DNA of 64,000 nt from Desulfosporosinus acididurans (GCF_001029285.1 NZ_LDZY01000018.1:1-64000); one strand, 5' to 3'. Positions 51,178 through 62,718 are shown, counted from the stretch's first letter. Notes: generated by a model from the letters alone, not told the origin. Numbers and translations are program-made.

Positions 51178-54100
51178 ATGAGTAGAGTTTTAAATATAGG
51201 ATTAGATGTTGGTTCTACGACAGTAAAACTTGTCGTGCTCGATAAGAATCGAACGATAGTCTACAAAAATTATTTAAGGCATTTTTCCAATATTCGCAAT
51301 ACAGTGGTTATGATGCTTGAGGATGCCAAAGCGATTCTCCAAGGACATGCTTTAACCTTAATGGTCACCGGTTCGGGAGGATATAACATTTCTCAAACAT
51401 TAGATGTTCCCTTTATTCAGGAAGTCATGGCATGCTCTAACGCCATAAAACTGGTTATTCCCAAGACTGATGCTGCCATCGAACTAGGCGGTGAAGATGC
51501 TAAGGTCACTTATTTTGGTGATTCTCTTGAACAACGAATGAACGGAACCTGTGCCGGAGGAACTGGAGCTTTTATCGACCAGATGGCCTCATTACTGCAA
51601 ACAGATGCTCTGGGATTAAATGAATTAGCTAAAAATCATAAAACTATTTATCCCATTGCTTCACGCTGTGGCGTATTTGCGAAAACTGATATTCAACCCT
51701 TGCTTAATGAGGGGGCTGCTAAAGAGGATATTGCCGTTTCTGTCTTCCAAGCTGTTGTTAATCAAACTATTAGTGGTTTGGCTCAAGGGCGCCCGATTAC
51801 GGGTAACGTGGCTTTTTTGGGCGGTCCTTTGTTTTTCCTTTCGGAACTTAGGAAACGTTTTATTGAAACCCTGCATTTAGATGACCAAAGTATTATTTTC
51901 CCCGATGACTCTCAATACTTCGTGGCCATCGGTGCTGCACTTTCCTCACGAAATCAACAGCCTTTTACTCAAGAGTGTTTATATGAACGAGCACCGATGA
52001 TCTATAAAATAAGCAATGACGAAAATGCGGAGTTAAATCCTCTCTTCAAAGATGCTGAGGAGTATGAAACTTTCAAGAAAAGACACGCAGAGAATAGAGT
52101 CAAACGTGTAGATTTAGAGACTTATCAAGGGAATGCTTACTTGGGCATTGATGCCGGATCAACAACAACGAAACTAGCCCTGATTGATGAGCAGGGAGGC
52201 TTGCTTTATTCCTTCTATGACAGTAATCAAGGGAATCCCCTTGAATCAACCGCTAACGCTTTAAAAACCCTTTATCAAAAACTAAATCCAAATATTAAAA
52301 TTCGTAATTCAGCTGTTACCGGCTATGGAGAACATCTCATTAAAGCAGCTCTCAAAGTCGACATTGGAGAAATTGAAACCGTAGCCCATTATACAGCCGC
52401 GAACTTTTTCCTTCCCGGCGTTGATTTCGTGTTGGATATCGGTGGACAAGATATGAAGAGCTTGGTCATCCGTAATGGAGTTATCGAATCCATCACTTTA
52501 AATGAAGCTTGTTCATCAGGATGCGGCTCGTTTGTGGAGACTTTTGCCCAATCTCTGAATATGAGTGTCCAAGAATTTGCTAAGATCGGCCAAGAATCGA
52601 AACATCCGGTCGACCTCGGTACACGGTGTACTGTCTTCATGAACTCCAAGGTTAAACAAGTCCAGAAAGAAGGCGCTGAGGTCAGCGATATTTCAGCCGG
52701 TATCGCGATATCTGTGATTAAAAACGCCCTTTTCAAAGTCATCCGCTTACGAAACGCTGATGAACTGGGGCAAAAGATCGTTGTCCAGGGAGGAACGTTC
52801 TATAATGATACGGTCCTGAGAGCCCTCGAACAACTCGTAAATCGTGAGGTCGTACGACCTGATATTGCCGGAATTATGGGCGCTTTCGGTGCTGCGCTGA
52901 TTGCCAAAGATCGCTTCGAGACCAGCTATCAGACAACTCTCCTGCCTCTTGACGAACTTCAAGAACTTTCTTCGGAAACCTCTATGAAGCGATGCGGCCT
53001 GTGCGGAAATAACTGCTTAGTCACAATTCGACGTTTTTCCAACGGCAATGAATTTTTCTCTGGAAATCGCTGTGAACGTGGTGAAGGCAAAACCATCACC
53101 AAATCCGAAATCCCGAACCTCTTCACCTATAAATACAAGCGAGTATTTAACTATATCCCCTTAGTGCCCGAGAAAGCTGTTCGAGGTATCATCGGAATTC
53201 CCAGAGTCTTAAATATTTATGAGGATTACCCCTTCTGGTTTACTTTCTTTACCGAATTAAAGTATCGAGTCATTCTTTCCGGGCGATCCTCAAAACCGCT
53301 TTATGAAAAAGGTATGGATACAATACCTTCCGAATCGGCATGTTATCCGGCTAAACTTGCCCATGGTCATATTGCTGATTTAGTGAAAAAAGGGATAACT
53401 AAAATCTTTTATCCTTGCATACCCTACAACCGTCAAGAAGACCCATCATCCAATAATCATTACAATTGTCCTATCGTTACCTCTTATCCGGAAACCATTA
53501 ACGCCAACATGGACATCCTGAGAAGCCCGAAGATAACGTTTTATCACCCGTTTTTCCCTCTTGATAATCCACACAGAATGGGTAAACGTTTAATTGAGGA
53601 GTTAGCACCGGAAGGAATTCCAAGCCGTGAAATTCTTAAAGCGATGGAAAAAGCCTATGCGGAATTAGACAATTATAAACAGGACTCCCGGCAAAAGGGA
53701 GAAGAAGCCCTTCAATATATTAAAGACCATCAAATAAAGGGTATCGTTCTGGGGGGAAGGCCTTATCATCTTGATCCTGAAATTAATCATGGAATTCCGG
53801 AGATGATTCAATCTTACGGGTTTGCCGTCTTATCTGAGGACTCCATTAGTCATCTTAACCAGGTTGAACGGCCTTTGCGGATTGTCGACCAGTGGGTATA
53901 CCATACAAGGCTTTACGCCGCGGCAAGCTATGTCGCCCAACAGAGTTCTCTGGAGTTGATCCAGTTAAACTCCTTCGGATGCGGGTTAGACGCAGTCACT
54001 ACGGACCAAGTCAAAGAAATTCTCGAAGCTTACGGCAAGATTTATACCGTCATCAAAATTGACGAAATTAATAATTTAGGGGCTGCCCGAATTCGTGTAC

Positions 54101-55410
54101 GTTCTTTAATTGCTGCCATCAATGAACGTGACAAACGTCAGGTAACCCCAGAAAAGTTAATCACAAGACCTCCTCGCGTCATCTTTACTATGGAAATGAA
54201 AAAAAATCATACTCTCTTAGTCCCCCAAATGTCCCCCATTCACTTTCAGTTTTTTCAAACCGGCTTTGAAATGGCAGGCTATACTATCGAAATTTTACCT
54301 TCCGTCGATAAATCAGCCATTGATGAAGGCTTAAAATACGTGCATAATGATGCTTGCTATCCGGCTATTATTGTCGTTGGACAAATCATGAAAGCTTTAA
54401 ATTCCGGCAAGTATGATTTAAACAACACCTCGGTAATTATTTCTCAAACCGGCGGAGGATGCCGGGCAACCAACTATATTGCTTTTATCCGTAAGGCCTT
54501 GGCAGACGCCCATTTGGGACACGTCCCAGTTGTGGCATTAAATACAGGAAATTCATCAAGCTTAGAGCAAAATCCAGGCTTTAAAATAACGCTCCCGATC
54601 TTTAAAAAAGTAATGCAGGGCTTGATCTATGGGGACCTCTTGATGCGTGTTCTTTATCGAGTACGCCCTTACGAACAAAAACCAGGCTCTGCCAATCACT
54701 TATACGAATCATGGGTGAAGCGTTGTCAAGAATCTTTAAAAACAGGTAATACCAAGGAATATGAGAAGAACATTCGGCAAATTGTCCAGGACTTTGACAC
54801 TCTCCCCATTCATGAGGATTGGGTTAAACCTAAAGTTGGCGTCGTAGGTGAAATTCTTGTCAAATTCCATCCCACTGCCAATAACAACATTGTAGAACTG
54901 CTGGAGTCTGAAGGCGCTGAGGCAGTTGTACCTGACCTCGCAGACTTTCTTTTATACGGAGCCTTTGATAATCGTATCAAATATAAACAACTGTCCGGTA
55001 GTTTTTGGAGAATGGTATCCGGAAATTTCACTATCGGTCGGATAGAAGCCTTTCGACGAGAGATGAAAAAAGCCCTTAATGCCAGCAAACGATTTACAGC
55101 TCCCAAACCTATCGAAGAAATTGCCAAGTATGCTTCAAACCATCTTTCCCTTGCCAATCAATCAGGAGAAGGCTGGTTTCTGACCGGAGAAATGGTTGAA
55201 TTGATTCGCAGCGGAGTCAATAATATCGTTTGTTTGCAGCCCTTTGCCTGCTTGCCAAACCATATTACGGGAAAAGGTATGGTTCGTGAACTCCGCCGCT
55301 CTTATCCCGCGTCCAACATTGCACCCATTGACTACGATCCCGGAGCCAGTGAAGTCAATCAGCTTAATCGGATTAAATTAATGCTGTCAGTCGCCATGGA
55401 AAACCTCTAA
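51178..55410 (+). CDS. 2-hydroxyacyl-CoA dehydratase activase-type giant protein
   Basis: A 1410-residue protein; the second ATG (51178) lies 6 nt after GGAGG. Two actin-fold activase domains: the first has [26 protein letters not shown] and [10 protein letters not shown]; the second has [26 protein letters not shown] and [10 protein letters not shown]. The Cys pairs are those that bridge a [4Fe-4S] cluster. A Cys-rich DUF2229-like part ([17 protein letters not shown]) follows, then a dehydratase-subunit-like C-terminal half ([28 protein letters not shown]). ATP-driven electron transfer is expected; the acceptor enzyme is unknown and possibly the protein itself. Confidence 0.9.
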   Translation: MSRVLNIGLDVGSTTVKLVVLDKNRTIVYKNYLRHFSNIRNTVVMMLEDAKAILQGHALTLMVTGSGGYNISQTLDVPFIQEVMACSNAIKLVIPKTDAAIELGGEDAKVTYFGDSLEQRMNGTCAGGTGAFIDQMASLLQTDALGLNELAKNHKTIYPIASRCGVFAKTDIQPLLNEGAAKEDIAVSVFQAVVNQTISGLAQGRPITGNVAFLGGPLFFLSELRKRFIETLHLDDQSIIFPDDSQYFVAIGAALSSRNQQPFTQECLYERAPMIYKISNDENAELNPLFKDAEEYETFKKRHAENRVKRVDLETYQGNAYLGIDAGSTTTKLALIDEQGGLLYSFYDSNQGNPLESTANALKTLYQKLNPNIKIRNSAVTGYGEHLIKAALKVDIGEIETVAHYTAANFFLPGVDFVLDIGGQDMKSLVIRNGVIESITLNEACSSGCGSFVETFAQSLNMSVQEFAKIGQESKHPVDLGTRCTVFMNSKVKQVQKEGAEVSDISAGIAISVIKNALFKVIRLRNADELGQKIVVQGGTFYNDTVLRALEQLVNREVVRPDIAGIMGAFGAALIAKDRFETSYQTTLLPLDELQELSSETSMKRCGLCGNNCLVTIRRFSNGNEFFSGNRCERGEGKTITKSEIPNLFTYKYKRVFNYIPLVPEKAVRGIIGIPRVLNIYEDYPFWFTFFTELKYRVILSGRSSKPLYEKGMDTIPSESACYPAKLAHGHIADLVKKGITKIFYPCIPYNRQEDPSSNNHYNCPIVTSYPETINANMDILRSPKITFYHPFFPLDNPHRMGKRLIEELAPEGIPSREILKAMEKAYAELDNYKQDSRQKGEEALQYIKDHQIKGIVLGGRPYHLDPEINHGIPEMIQSYGFAVLSEDSISHLNQVERPLRIVDQWVYHTRLYAAASYVAQQSSLELIQLNSFGCGLDAVTTDQVKEILEAYGKIYTVIKIDEINNLGAARIRVRSLIAAINERDKRQVTPEKLITRPPRVIFTMEMKKNHTLLVPQMSPIHFQFFQTGFEMAGYTIEILPSVDKSAIDEGLKYVHNDACYPAIIVVGQIMKALNSGKYDLNNTSVIISQTGGGCRATNYIAFIRKALADAHLGHVPVVALNTGNSSSLEQNPGFKITLPIFKKVMQGLIYGDLLMRVLYRVRPYEQKPGSANHLYESWVKRCQESLKTGNTKEYEKNIRQIVQDFDTLPIHEDWVKPKVGVVGEILVKFHPTANNNIVELLESEGAEAVVPDLADFLLYGAFDNRIKYKQLSGSFWRMVSGNFTIGRIEAFRREMKKALNASKRFTAPKPIEEIAKYASNHLSLANQSGEGWFLTGEMVELIRSGVNNIVCLQPFACLPNHITGKGMVRELRRSYPASNIAPIDYDPGASEVNQLNRIKLMLSVAMENL

Positions 55411-55499
55411 ATTGAACAGCGTCAGCTAATTTAATCTTGACAGAAAAAGTAGTTTATTATATATTAGCTGTATTATCTTCAATCCAAGTAAATATTGAA

Positions 55500-55610
55500 T
55501 CTCTTATCAAGAGCGGCGGAGGGACTGGCCCTATGATGCCCGGCAACCGATAGCAAAACGCTATAAGGTGCTAATTCCAGCAGAACCCTAGGTTCTGAGA
55601 GATGAGAGCA
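55500..55610 (+). ncRNA. SAM-I (S-box) riboswitch
   Basis: Canonical S-box: CTCTTATCAAGAGCGGCGGA, then GGGACTGGCCC, GATGCCCGGCAACC, GGTGCTAATTCCAGCAG and GAGAGATGAGAG closing P1. A terminator follows at 55626. It turns off the metY-metA genes when SAM is plentiful. Confidence 0.97.
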
Positions 55611-55625
55611 GCGTGTTAAATACTT

Positions 55626-55655
55626 AACGACCGCTTCTCTGAAGTGGTCGTTTTC
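55626..55655 (+). terminator. S-box terminator
   Basis: AACGACCGCTT / GAAGTGGTCGTT hairpin followed by TTCTTT, directly after the SAM aptamer. Confidence 0.9.
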
Positions 55656-55790
55656 TTTATTTATCAATAACTTCGCTGAACTTACCCTCTCCTGATAACC
55701 TAAAAACTCAAACGGCAGTGAATCAAGATCCTCAAAAGTGCTTGAAAATTACCGTCACGAAAAACCAATTCAGAAAAGGAGAGAAATGCA

Positions 55791-57080
55791 ATGACCGAAA
55801 AACGTCAATTTGGATTTGAGACTGTTTCTTTACATGGAGGGCAAAGTCCCGATTCAGCAACTAATTCCCGTGCCGTTCCCATCTACCAAACCTCTTCCTT
55901 TGTTTTCAATGACACAGAACATGCTGCTAACCTCTTCGCCTTAAAGGAATCCGGCAATATTTATTCTCGAATCATGAATCCGACGCAAGATGTTTTTGAA
56001 CAGCGCCTTGCCCTCCTTGAAGGAGGCGCAGGGGCCTTGGCCACATCATCCGGACAAGCGGCTATTACGTATGCCATCCTTAACATCGCCCAAGCCGGAG
56101 ATGAAATTGTTGCTTCGGGCTCTCTTTACGGCGGTACGTATACCTTGTTTGCCTATACCTTGGCTAAACTGGGGATTAAAACTCACTTTGTAAACGGTGA
56201 TCACCCGGAAGAATTTCGGGCTAAAATTACGGAACGAACGAAAGCTCTCTATACCGAAACCATTGGCAATCCTCAAATCAATGTAGCCGACATTACGAAA
56301 CTTGCCTCTATCGCTCACGAAAATAATCTTCCGCTCATCGTGGACAATACCTTTGCCTCCCCTTACTTATGCCGTCCTATTGAACATGGCGCTGATATCG
56401 TCGTTCATTCGGCAACGAAGTTTATCGGCGGACACGGGACATCTATTGGAGGAGTCATTGTTGATTCCGGAAATTTCAACTGGAATAACGGCAAATTCCT
56501 CGGGCTGAGCGAGCCAGATCCCAGCTACCATGGAATTGTTTATACCGAAGCCTGCGGCAGAGCCGCTTATATTACCAAGGCACGAGTATCCCTTCTGCGT
56601 GATACAGGAGCTGCTCTATCCCCTTTTAACTCCTTCCTATTTTTACAGGGTTTAGAAACCCTTCCCCTTCGTATGGAACGGCATGTGGAAAACGCTCAAA
56701 AGGTGGCAGAATTCCTAAACCAGCATCAGTTCGTCACTTGGGTAAATTATCCCAGCCTGACTGACAGTCCCTATCACACCCTTGCCCAAAAATACTTGCC
56801 CAAAGGTGCCGGTTCAATCTTTACCTTTGGCGTAAAAGGCGGTCTGCGAGAGGGAGGAAAATTCATCAACAAGCTGCAGTTGTTTTCACATCTAGCCAAC
56901 GTGGGAGATGCCAAATCACTTGTTATTCACCCGGCAAGTACCACTCATCAGCAGCTTGATGAGGCCTCCCAGCGCGCTGCCGGAATATCACCCGATATGA
57001 TTCGCCTCTCTATCGGCTTAGAGACTATTGATGACCTCCTTTATGATCTGGACCAAGCTCTTAGTGCCAGCCAGAATTAA
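55791..57080 (+). CDS. metY: O-acetylhomoserine aminocarboxypropyltransferase (sulfhydrylase)
   Basis: A 429-residue PLP enzyme of the Cys/Met metabolism class. It has the N-terminal [40 protein letters not shown], and the PLP-lysine segment [17 protein letters not shown]. The ~60-residue insert before the C-terminal [15 protein letters not shown] marks the MetY (not MetB) type. It makes homocysteine from O-acetylhomoserine and sulfide. Controlled by the S-box upstream; metA follows. Confidence 0.95.
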   Translation: MTEKRQFGFETVSLHGGQSPDSATNSRAVPIYQTSSFVFNDTEHAANLFALKESGNIYSRIMNPTQDVFEQRLALLEGGAGALATSSGQAAITYAILNIAQAGDEIVASGSLYGGTYTLFAYTLAKLGIKTHFVNGDHPEEFRAKITERTKALYTETIGNPQINVADITKLASIAHENNLPLIVDNTFASPYLCRPIEHGADIVVHSATKFIGGHGTSIGGVIVDSGNFNWNNGKFLGLSEPDPSYHGIVYTEACGRAAYITKARVSLLRDTGAALSPFNSFLFLQGLETLPLRMERHVENAQKVAEFLNQHQFVTWVNYPSLTDSPYHTLAQKYLPKGAGSIFTFGVKGGLREGGKFINKLQLFSHLANVGDAKSLVIHPASTTHQQLDEASQRAAGISPDMIRLSIGLETIDDLLYDLDQALSASQN

Positions 57081-57222
57081 GTAATATGTACTCAAAATTC
57101 ATATGATAAAACCTCCTGTTTATCACAATCTGAGTGCTGACAACAAATCTGCAGAGCTTCCAAATACCTTTAATTTTTACTAAAAATCCTTTATCTTGCA
57201 GTTGAAACGGAGGTTTAGTTAA

Positions 57223-58155
57223 ATGCCGATTAAAATCCCGGAACATTTACCGGCTATGGAAATACTCAATCAAGAAAATATTTTCGTCATGGGATACGAA
57301 CGTGCTTTTCACCAAGATATTCGTCCCTTAAAAATTGTAATCCTTAATCTTATGCCCCGTAAGGAAACTACAGAAACTCAACTCTTAAGACTGCTTGGAA
57401 ATTCTCCCTTGCAAGTCGAAATAGTTCTTTTGCGAATTGAAAGCCATCATTCCAAAAATACCTCTCAGGAACACTTGAATGCTTTTTATAAAAGCTTCAC
57501 CGATATTAAAAACCATAACTATGATGGCATGATTATTACAGGGGCACCGGTAGAACACTTGGACTTCGAAGAGGTTACCTACTGGAAGGACCTCCAGGAA
57601 ATTATGGATTGGACAACAACTCACGTCACCTCCACGTTTCACATATGCTGGGGGGCTCAGGCCGGATTGTATCACCATTATGGCATCCCAAAATACCCTT
57701 TGCCGGAGAAAATGTTTGGTGTCTTTAAACACGATGTCAATAGGAGCGGTTTTAACGGTATGCAGCTCTTAAGGGGGTTCGATGACGAATTCTATGTTCC
57801 CCACTCTCGTCACACGGAAACCAAACGCAGTGACCTTGCTGAACATCCCGAACTAGAAATATTATCTGAGTCCATCGAAGCAGGAGTTTACATTGTAGTT
57901 TCCAGGGATCGACGCCACGTCTTTGTCACCGGTCATTCTGAGTATGATACCTTAACCCTGAAAGAAGAATATGACCGTGATCTTGCCAAAGGTCTCCCGC
58001 TGGCTCTTCCCAAGAACTACTTCCCTAACGACGATCCCACAAAAATTCCTGTCCACAAATGGCGCTCACATACAAATTTACTATTTCAAAACTGGTTGAA
58101 TTATTACGTCTACCAAGAAACGCCCTATGATCTTGGCGGTATGCTGTCGCGCTGA
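57223..58155 (+). CDS. metA: Homoserine O-acetyltransferase, MetA type
   Basis: A 310-residue MetA enzyme with CGGAGG before the ATG. It has [20 protein letters not shown], the catalytic Cys in [16 protein letters not shown] and the His-Glu pair in [16 protein letters not shown]. The segment [16 protein letters not shown] has Glu where succinyl-transferring MetA has Gly, the known mark of acetyl-CoA use. That agrees with the neighbouring acetylhomoserine sulfhydrylase. Confidence 0.94.
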   Translation: MPIKIPEHLPAMEILNQENIFVMGYERAFHQDIRPLKIVILNLMPRKETTETQLLRLLGNSPLQVEIVLLRIESHHSKNTSQEHLNAFYKSFTDIKNHNYDGMIITGAPVEHLDFEEVTYWKDLQEIMDWTTTHVTSTFHICWGAQAGLYHHYGIPKYPLPEKMFGVFKHDVNRSGFNGMQLLRGFDDEFYVPHSRHTETKRSDLAEHPELEILSESIEAGVYIVVSRDRRHVFVTGHSEYDTLTLKEEYDRDLAKGLPLALPKNYFPNDDPTKIPVHKWRSHTNLLFQNWLNYYVYQETPYDLGGMLSR

Positions 58156-58210
58156 AGGATGGACTCTATCAGCGAAGATGTATGGGAACCCCCCCCGCTT
58201 AAAAGAAGTG

Positions 58211-58264
58211 AAAAAGGCACACTCCAAATGTTGGATCTCCAATATTTGAGGTGTGCCTTTTTTA
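58211..58264. terminator. Strong bidirectional terminator after metA
   Basis: AAAAAGGCACAC and GTGTGCCTTTTTT close a long stem that continues with TCCAAAT/ATATTTGA. It ends the met operon. Confidence 0.92.
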
Positions 58265-58426
58265 TAACCCGAATTGTAGAGGAACCATTTGTAAATGATG
58301 ACAAACGTTTTATGGCTTGGCGGACTCCTTAAGCGGCTTTAATTTTGAAGGTGAATTACGTCATAGATCTCTAAAAGCTGGGAATGCTATTTTAGAAATA
58401 CAAACATAGGAAAGGAAGCAACAAAT

Positions 58427-59908
58427 TTGACATCAATACAAGATAAATCTTCTAAAATGTCGGCATTTTCTTTAACGATGTTGGCTATCGGGAGTATCAT
58501 TGGCGCAGGAATGTTTCTGGGAGTCGGTCTAACAATCAGACTTTCCGGTCCTTCCATTATCCTCGCTTATGCCATCATGGGAATCTTAATGTATTTTAAC
58601 TTATCTTTTTTAGCTGAACTCTCCTTACTCGACCCGGAGAAAGGTTCATTTCAAACCTATGCGGCCAAAGCTTTTGGTCCGGGAGTAGGGTTTATTATCG
58701 GTTGGCTATACTGGATCTCAGGAATTCTTGTCATGTCCAGTGAGGCAACTGCTGCCGCAATTTTCAGCGCTCTCTGGTTTCCGGGAATTCCTCTCTGGGC
58801 TTTTATTGTTATTTATACAGTCATTCTGACCGGAGTCAATCTTTCAGATCCACGAGGATTTGGTAAATTGGAATCAGGTTTGGCGATTGTAAAGGTAATT
58901 GCCCTAATTGGGTTTATCATATTAGGTATCGTTCTTGTCTTTTTTCCTCTCTTCGGAGGTGCCCCGGGCTGGCACAACATCTCTAATACCCCTTTCTTTG
59001 TTCATGGTTTATCTGGGTTCGCAGGTTCCCTCTTACTTGTTTTTTATGCCTATTCAGGCACTTCAGTAGTTGGATTGGCAATCACAGAATCCTCCGATCC
59101 TGAAAAAACAGTGCCCAAGGTGGTGCTTATTACCTCATTTTTAGTAACAACCTTTTACGTTATTTCTGTTTTATTCCTTATCCTGCTCCACCCGTGGACC
59201 ACTTACAATGCCAGTACCAGTCCCTATGTCAGCGCTTTGTTGCCTTACAAAATCCCTATCGTCCAATCTATTATGAATTTCGTCATTCTTACCGCAACAT
59301 TATCGGCAATGAGCGCCAGCATGTATGGAACATCTCGTATGTTAAACGCCCTTGCCCAACAAGGAGAAGCACCGCACCTTTTTAATAAAGTTACTAAAAA
59401 GGCGGTCCCCAGGCGCGCCCTGCTGTTTACAAACGTCTTTCTAGTAGGTATTGCTTTCCTCTCCTATGTTATTCCTAACAAAATATACCTGCTGGTAACC
59501 GGTGCCAGTGGTCTTCTCTCACTGGTCAACGTTTTAACAATCAGTCTCGCCCATTGGCGTCTGCGTCCAAAGTTTCTTGAAAACCGAAAAGACTATAAAA
59601 CCCACGTCATTGGATACCCCGTAAGCAATATTATAGTTACCGCAATTTTTATTGGGGTTTTCTTCTCCGCTTTTGCGATTCCTGACCAAAGAGCTTCCTT
59701 CTTTTTAGGTCTAAGCTTGATAGTCATTACAGCAGGCGCTTATTTTTTTCTGCGTCACAAGCTCGGAGCAAAACCTCAAGCTCCCGAGACCATACAAAAT
59801 CAGCATCTCGCCCCTACTTCTGAGAATAGCCTTCATAACTTACAGCATTTGGCCCAAAAAACAGAAAAACGAATTTCAGAAGGATTTAGGTCCAAGAATA
59901 AATCCTAA
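58427..59908 (+). CDS. APC-family amino acid permease
   Basis: A 493-residue transporter with about 12 membrane segments and a TTG start. The N-terminal TM1 motif AIGSIIGAGMFLGVG is the substrate-binding unwound helix of the APC family. TM6 shows FAGSLLLVFYAYSGTSVVGL, and TM8/9 has LSAMSASMYGTSRMLNALA. The hydrophilic C-terminal ~50 residues are Gln/Lys-rich. The nearest type is GabP/AnsP-like; the substrate cannot be read. Confidence 0.92.
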   Translation: MTSIQDKSSKMSAFSLTMLAIGSIIGAGMFLGVGLTIRLSGPSIILAYAIMGILMYFNLSFLAELSLLDPEKGSFQTYAAKAFGPGVGFIIGWLYWISGILVMSSEATAAAIFSALWFPGIPLWAFIVIYTVILTGVNLSDPRGFGKLESGLAIVKVIALIGFIILGIVLVFFPLFGGAPGWHNISNTPFFVHGLSGFAGSLLLVFYAYSGTSVVGLAITESSDPEKTVPKVVLITSFLVTTFYVISVLFLILLHPWTTYNASTSPYVSALLPYKIPIVQSIMNFVILTATLSAMSASMYGTSRMLNALAQQGEAPHLFNKVTKKAVPRRALLFTNVFLVGIAFLSYVIPNKIYLLVTGASGLLSLVNVLTISLAHWRLRPKFLENRKDYKTHVIGYPVSNIIVTAIFIGVFFSAFAIPDQRASFFLGLSLIVITAGAYFFLRHKLGAKPQAPETIQNQHLAPTSENSLHNLQHLAQKTEKRISEGFRSKNKS

Positions 59909-59950
59909 TTGAATAGGAATGTTTCGCACAACCAAAGGGTTACTTTCAAA

Positions 59951-59998
59951 AGTCAAAAAGATGGCTTGACAAAACAACTTCAAGCCATCTTTTTGACT
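59951..59998. terminator. Bidirectional terminator
   Basis: A perfect 18-bp stem, AGTCAAAAAGATGGCTTG with its complement, separated by 12 nt, between convergent permease and cooS genes. T-rich on both strands. Confidence 0.9.
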
Positions 59999-60061
59999 TT
60001 ACCTTTTTACAGGTAGTTTGCTTTTAATATAATTTGAGTTTGAGTTTTTGATACTTCTTTT

Positions 60062-61975
60062 CTAACTTAATCCTAATGCTTTTCGTTTATTTACAATGTG
60101 ATTTTCTATATTATTGGCAACCTCCACAGGATCGTCGCCAAGAGCAATTTTCCCTCCTGTCAATCCCTCGACATCTTGAGTCAAGAGCTTCACCAGCTGA
60201 GGAGCTCCAGTAACAAAAGGCGTCGGAGAAAGGTGAGTGTAAGTTCCATAGGCCACAGCAAAAACCCCATCAATGGTAGCCTTTTGTTCCATCCACTCGG
60301 GAGCAGTTACGGCAATTGGCAGCTGGGGAACGTCAACATCAAGATGATCCGCTAACGCTGTCACCAACATGGAGATTCTGCCCGTATCCGTACAAGTTCC
60401 GAAACTCAAGACAGGCGGTATTTGCAAAGAGCTGCATACTTCCCCTAACCCTTTACCGGCGATCTTTACGGCCTCAAGATTACAAAGGCCCGCTACTTCC
60501 AAAGCATGATTGCCGCAGCCACCGGCAACAACAAGAATATCCCGTTTAATCAGTTCCTTGGTTAAGTTCACTGTATTCCAATCCTGAGGACCATTTCGTA
60601 AGGTAGAACAGTTTGCTAAGGCCACAACTCCTTTAATCTTTCCGGCAGCAATTACGTCAACCAGCGGATCAAGCTTGTTGCCTAAAGCCCCCAGAACAGC
60701 CTCTGTAGAAAATCCCGCAATAGCCTTTTGGGTAATCTTCGGAACCTTAGCTACAATTATTCCATGCCGTTTTTTAAAGTTTTCAATTCCCAAATTAATC
60801 AGTTGATCAGCCATAGCTTCAACTTCATTGGGATGATAAGGAATCTTATGTTCCAGTCCCGGCACTCCTATAATGGTACTGACACTAACAAGAGTAATCT
60901 GATATTTCTCCGCATACATATCAATGGCCGGTGGAGAGCAATTTTCCTCCATGGCCATTACATCGACTGTCCCCGTTGCTAAAAGAGGTTCTATTGAAAG
61001 CCAATTCCCCATAAGTCCCACAAAAACATCATCAACGGGAAACCTTTGCAGCAGCTCCTGCCCTGTTTCGATGGAACCAACAACTCTCAGGCCTTTCGCT
61101 CCGGCCGCTTTGGCCTTGGCTTGAATCTCCGGCAGCTTGGCCTTTTGGATGGTTGCTGCTCCAGCCCAGGGCTGATGACCGTTAAAGACGATATTGACAT
61201 ACTCAGGATCCATAATCCCCAGATCGACATTGACTTCATGAGGTTGAGGTGTACCAAACAGGATATCTTGGACCATTTCCAGCCCGATCTGGGAATTATA
61301 AATAGTCGATAATCCAAGTCTCAAAGCTTTAAGTGCTAAAGACACATAATCTCCGTCAACATTCGTTAGACAACTCGCCACGCAGTTCTGTTCCTCATGA
61401 ACGGTTCCCGCCGGATAGATATGTAGATCTCTCCAAACCTGCTTTCTCTTCTTCGGTGCAAAGGCTTCAACCATAAGGTTTGGCTCTTCCGTGCCAATAT
61501 TCATCTGATGGTTAAGCAGGTCTGCTAATTGAATTGCCAACTGGTTAATGTCTTGATTAACATTAATACCAAGCGTCTGACACATCCACTTAAGTTTATT
61601 GACATCGGTTATTTTAAACGGAGTTTTACCTTCTCCTGTTGCCCGAAGAGTGCGAAAGGCTTCATAAGCATGATGGCTGTAAGTTCCTGCACCCATGATA
61701 TTTTGCAGCAGCAACTTGCGCATAGCCATTGCATCGGCGCCAATTCCGCAAACACCGCTGTCTTGACCGCTCTTCTCGCTGATCCGGCATGGTCCATTTG
61801 AACACTGCTGACAGCTGAGTCCCTGTAAGCAGAAGTTACACCGGATTTTTTCCTGTTTTGCCCAGCGGTCAAAAACATTGGACATTCCATCCTCACGAAT
61901 TCTCGGCAGCATTTCTTCAACGGAATCGTGATAACTTACCCGTCCCTCAGACCTTTCTAAAATTGTCTCAGTCAT
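60062..61975 (-). CDS. cooS: Ni-Fe carbon monoxide dehydrogenase catalytic subunit (divergent)
   Basis: A 637-residue CooS with AAAGGAGG before the ATG. The N-terminal Cys set for clusters D and B is complete (RCNFCLQGLSCQQCSNGPCR, then SGVCGIGAD). C-cluster ligands appear in VFNGHQPW (His), MEENCSPPA, VALANCST, VAGGCGNH and FGTCTDTG, and the Lys in APEWMEQKA. The place where the family has Gly-x-Cys-Cys-Thr-Gly-Asn-Glu reads VVGSIETGQELLQR, so one Fe ligand (Cys295 by CODH-II numbering) seems missing. No cooC or cooF lies beside it, so its reaction may differ from CO oxidation. Confidence 0.9.
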   Translation of the reverse strand: MTETILERSEGRVSYHDSVEEMLPRIREDGMSNVFDRWAKQEKIRCNFCLQGLSCQQCSNGPCRISEKSGQDSGVCGIGADAMAMRKLLLQNIMGAGTYSHHAYEAFRTLRATGEGKTPFKITDVNKLKWMCQTLGINVNQDINQLAIQLADLLNHQMNIGTEEPNLMVEAFAPKKRKQVWRDLHIYPAGTVHEEQNCVASCLTNVDGDYVSLALKALRLGLSTIYNSQIGLEMVQDILFGTPQPHEVNVDLGIMDPEYVNIVFNGHQPWAGAATIQKAKLPEIQAKAKAAGAKGLRVVGSIETGQELLQRFPVDDVFVGLMGNWLSIEPLLATGTVDVMAMEENCSPPAIDMYAEKYQITLVSVSTIIGVPGLEHKIPYHPNEVEAMADQLINLGIENFKKRHGIIVAKVPKITQKAIAGFSTEAVLGALGNKLDPLVDVIAAGKIKGVVALANCSTLRNGPQDWNTVNLTKELIKRDILVVAGGCGNHALEVAGLCNLEAVKIAGKGLGEVCSSLQIPPVLSFGTCTDTGRISMLVTALADHLDVDVPQLPIAVTAPEWMEQKATIDGVFAVAYGTYTHLSPTPFVTGAPQLVKLLTQDVEGLTGGKIALGDDPVEVANNIENHIVNKRKALGLS

Positions 61976-62078
61976 TATCTATCCTCCTTTTTAATTGTTA
62001 TACAAAGTTTGCTCATCAAAATGCCTAAATATGTACATGCTAGAAGATAAACTTGTCGTAACATAAGGAGGCCTAAAA

Positions 62079-62426
62079 ATGGACGAAAGTACTGCCAAAA
62101 AAACGGGATCGGAACATCTTAAAGCCAAACAAATTGTCTATTATGTTTTAGGGGTTCTCGAAGTCTTATTCACCTTTCGCCTTATCTTTAAACTTCTCGG
62201 AGCTAATCCACTTAGTCCTTTTGTTTCTCTCATCTATGCAGTAACTCAAGTGTTCTTAGCACCATTTTCCGGAATTTTCCCTTCGGCTGTCACAAAGGGT
62301 TTGGAAACTCAGTCAGTGCTGGAATCATCAACCATTATTGCAATGATTGTCTATGCAGTTCTGGCTTGGGGAGTACTTAAACTGATTGATATCAGCCGTA
62401 ATTCTCATAACGTTGGAAACCGTTAA
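62079..62426 (+). CDS. YggT-family membrane protein
   Basis: A 115-residue protein with AAGGAGG before the ATG. It has two hydrophobic segments; the first contains YYVLGVLEVLFTFRLIFKLL and the LGANPLSPFVSLIYAVTQVF turn, followed by FLAPFSGIFPS, a YggT-type signature. It ends in a third hydrophobic helix. Role in membrane/osmotic function is inferred from the family. Confidence 0.85.
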   Translation: MDESTAKKTGSEHLKAKQIVYYVLGVLEVLFTFRLIFKLLGANPLSPFVSLIYAVTQVFLAPFSGIFPSAVTKGLETQSVLESSTIIAMIVYAVLAWGVLKLIDISRNSHNVGNR

Positions 62427-62718
62427 GAACCCTGTCGAGATCGAACATAGGGGCTTCGGTTGGAGAATCTATCCCCACCAAAGCAAGGTATGGGAACCAC
62501 TCCCACTTGTAAAAGAGGGAGTATTTCGATTTGATAAAGAAAGGCGTAGCAAAACCTATGTTCCCTACGCCCCTTTTAGGAAATTATAATTAAAACATTT
62601 ACTATTTGAATTACTGATTGCCTTACTGTTTAAGAGATTCTAATTACAACACGTACTGATAATTCAATTAGAAGTAATTGATCCAGACTTCTATTCATAT
62701 TCTCCTGATATTCCTGCC
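62427..62718. other. Intergenic region with dispersed repeat copy 3
   Basis: Holds GAACCACTCCCACTTG at 62494-62509, here inside a hairpin (ACTCCC / GGGAGT). I see no gene or terminator with good T-run in the rest. Confidence 0.6.

Noticed and set aside
51656-52962. Several frames of 70-117 codons inside the activase gene
   Set aside because: They are shadows of a well-supported 1410-codon gene with conserved motifs.
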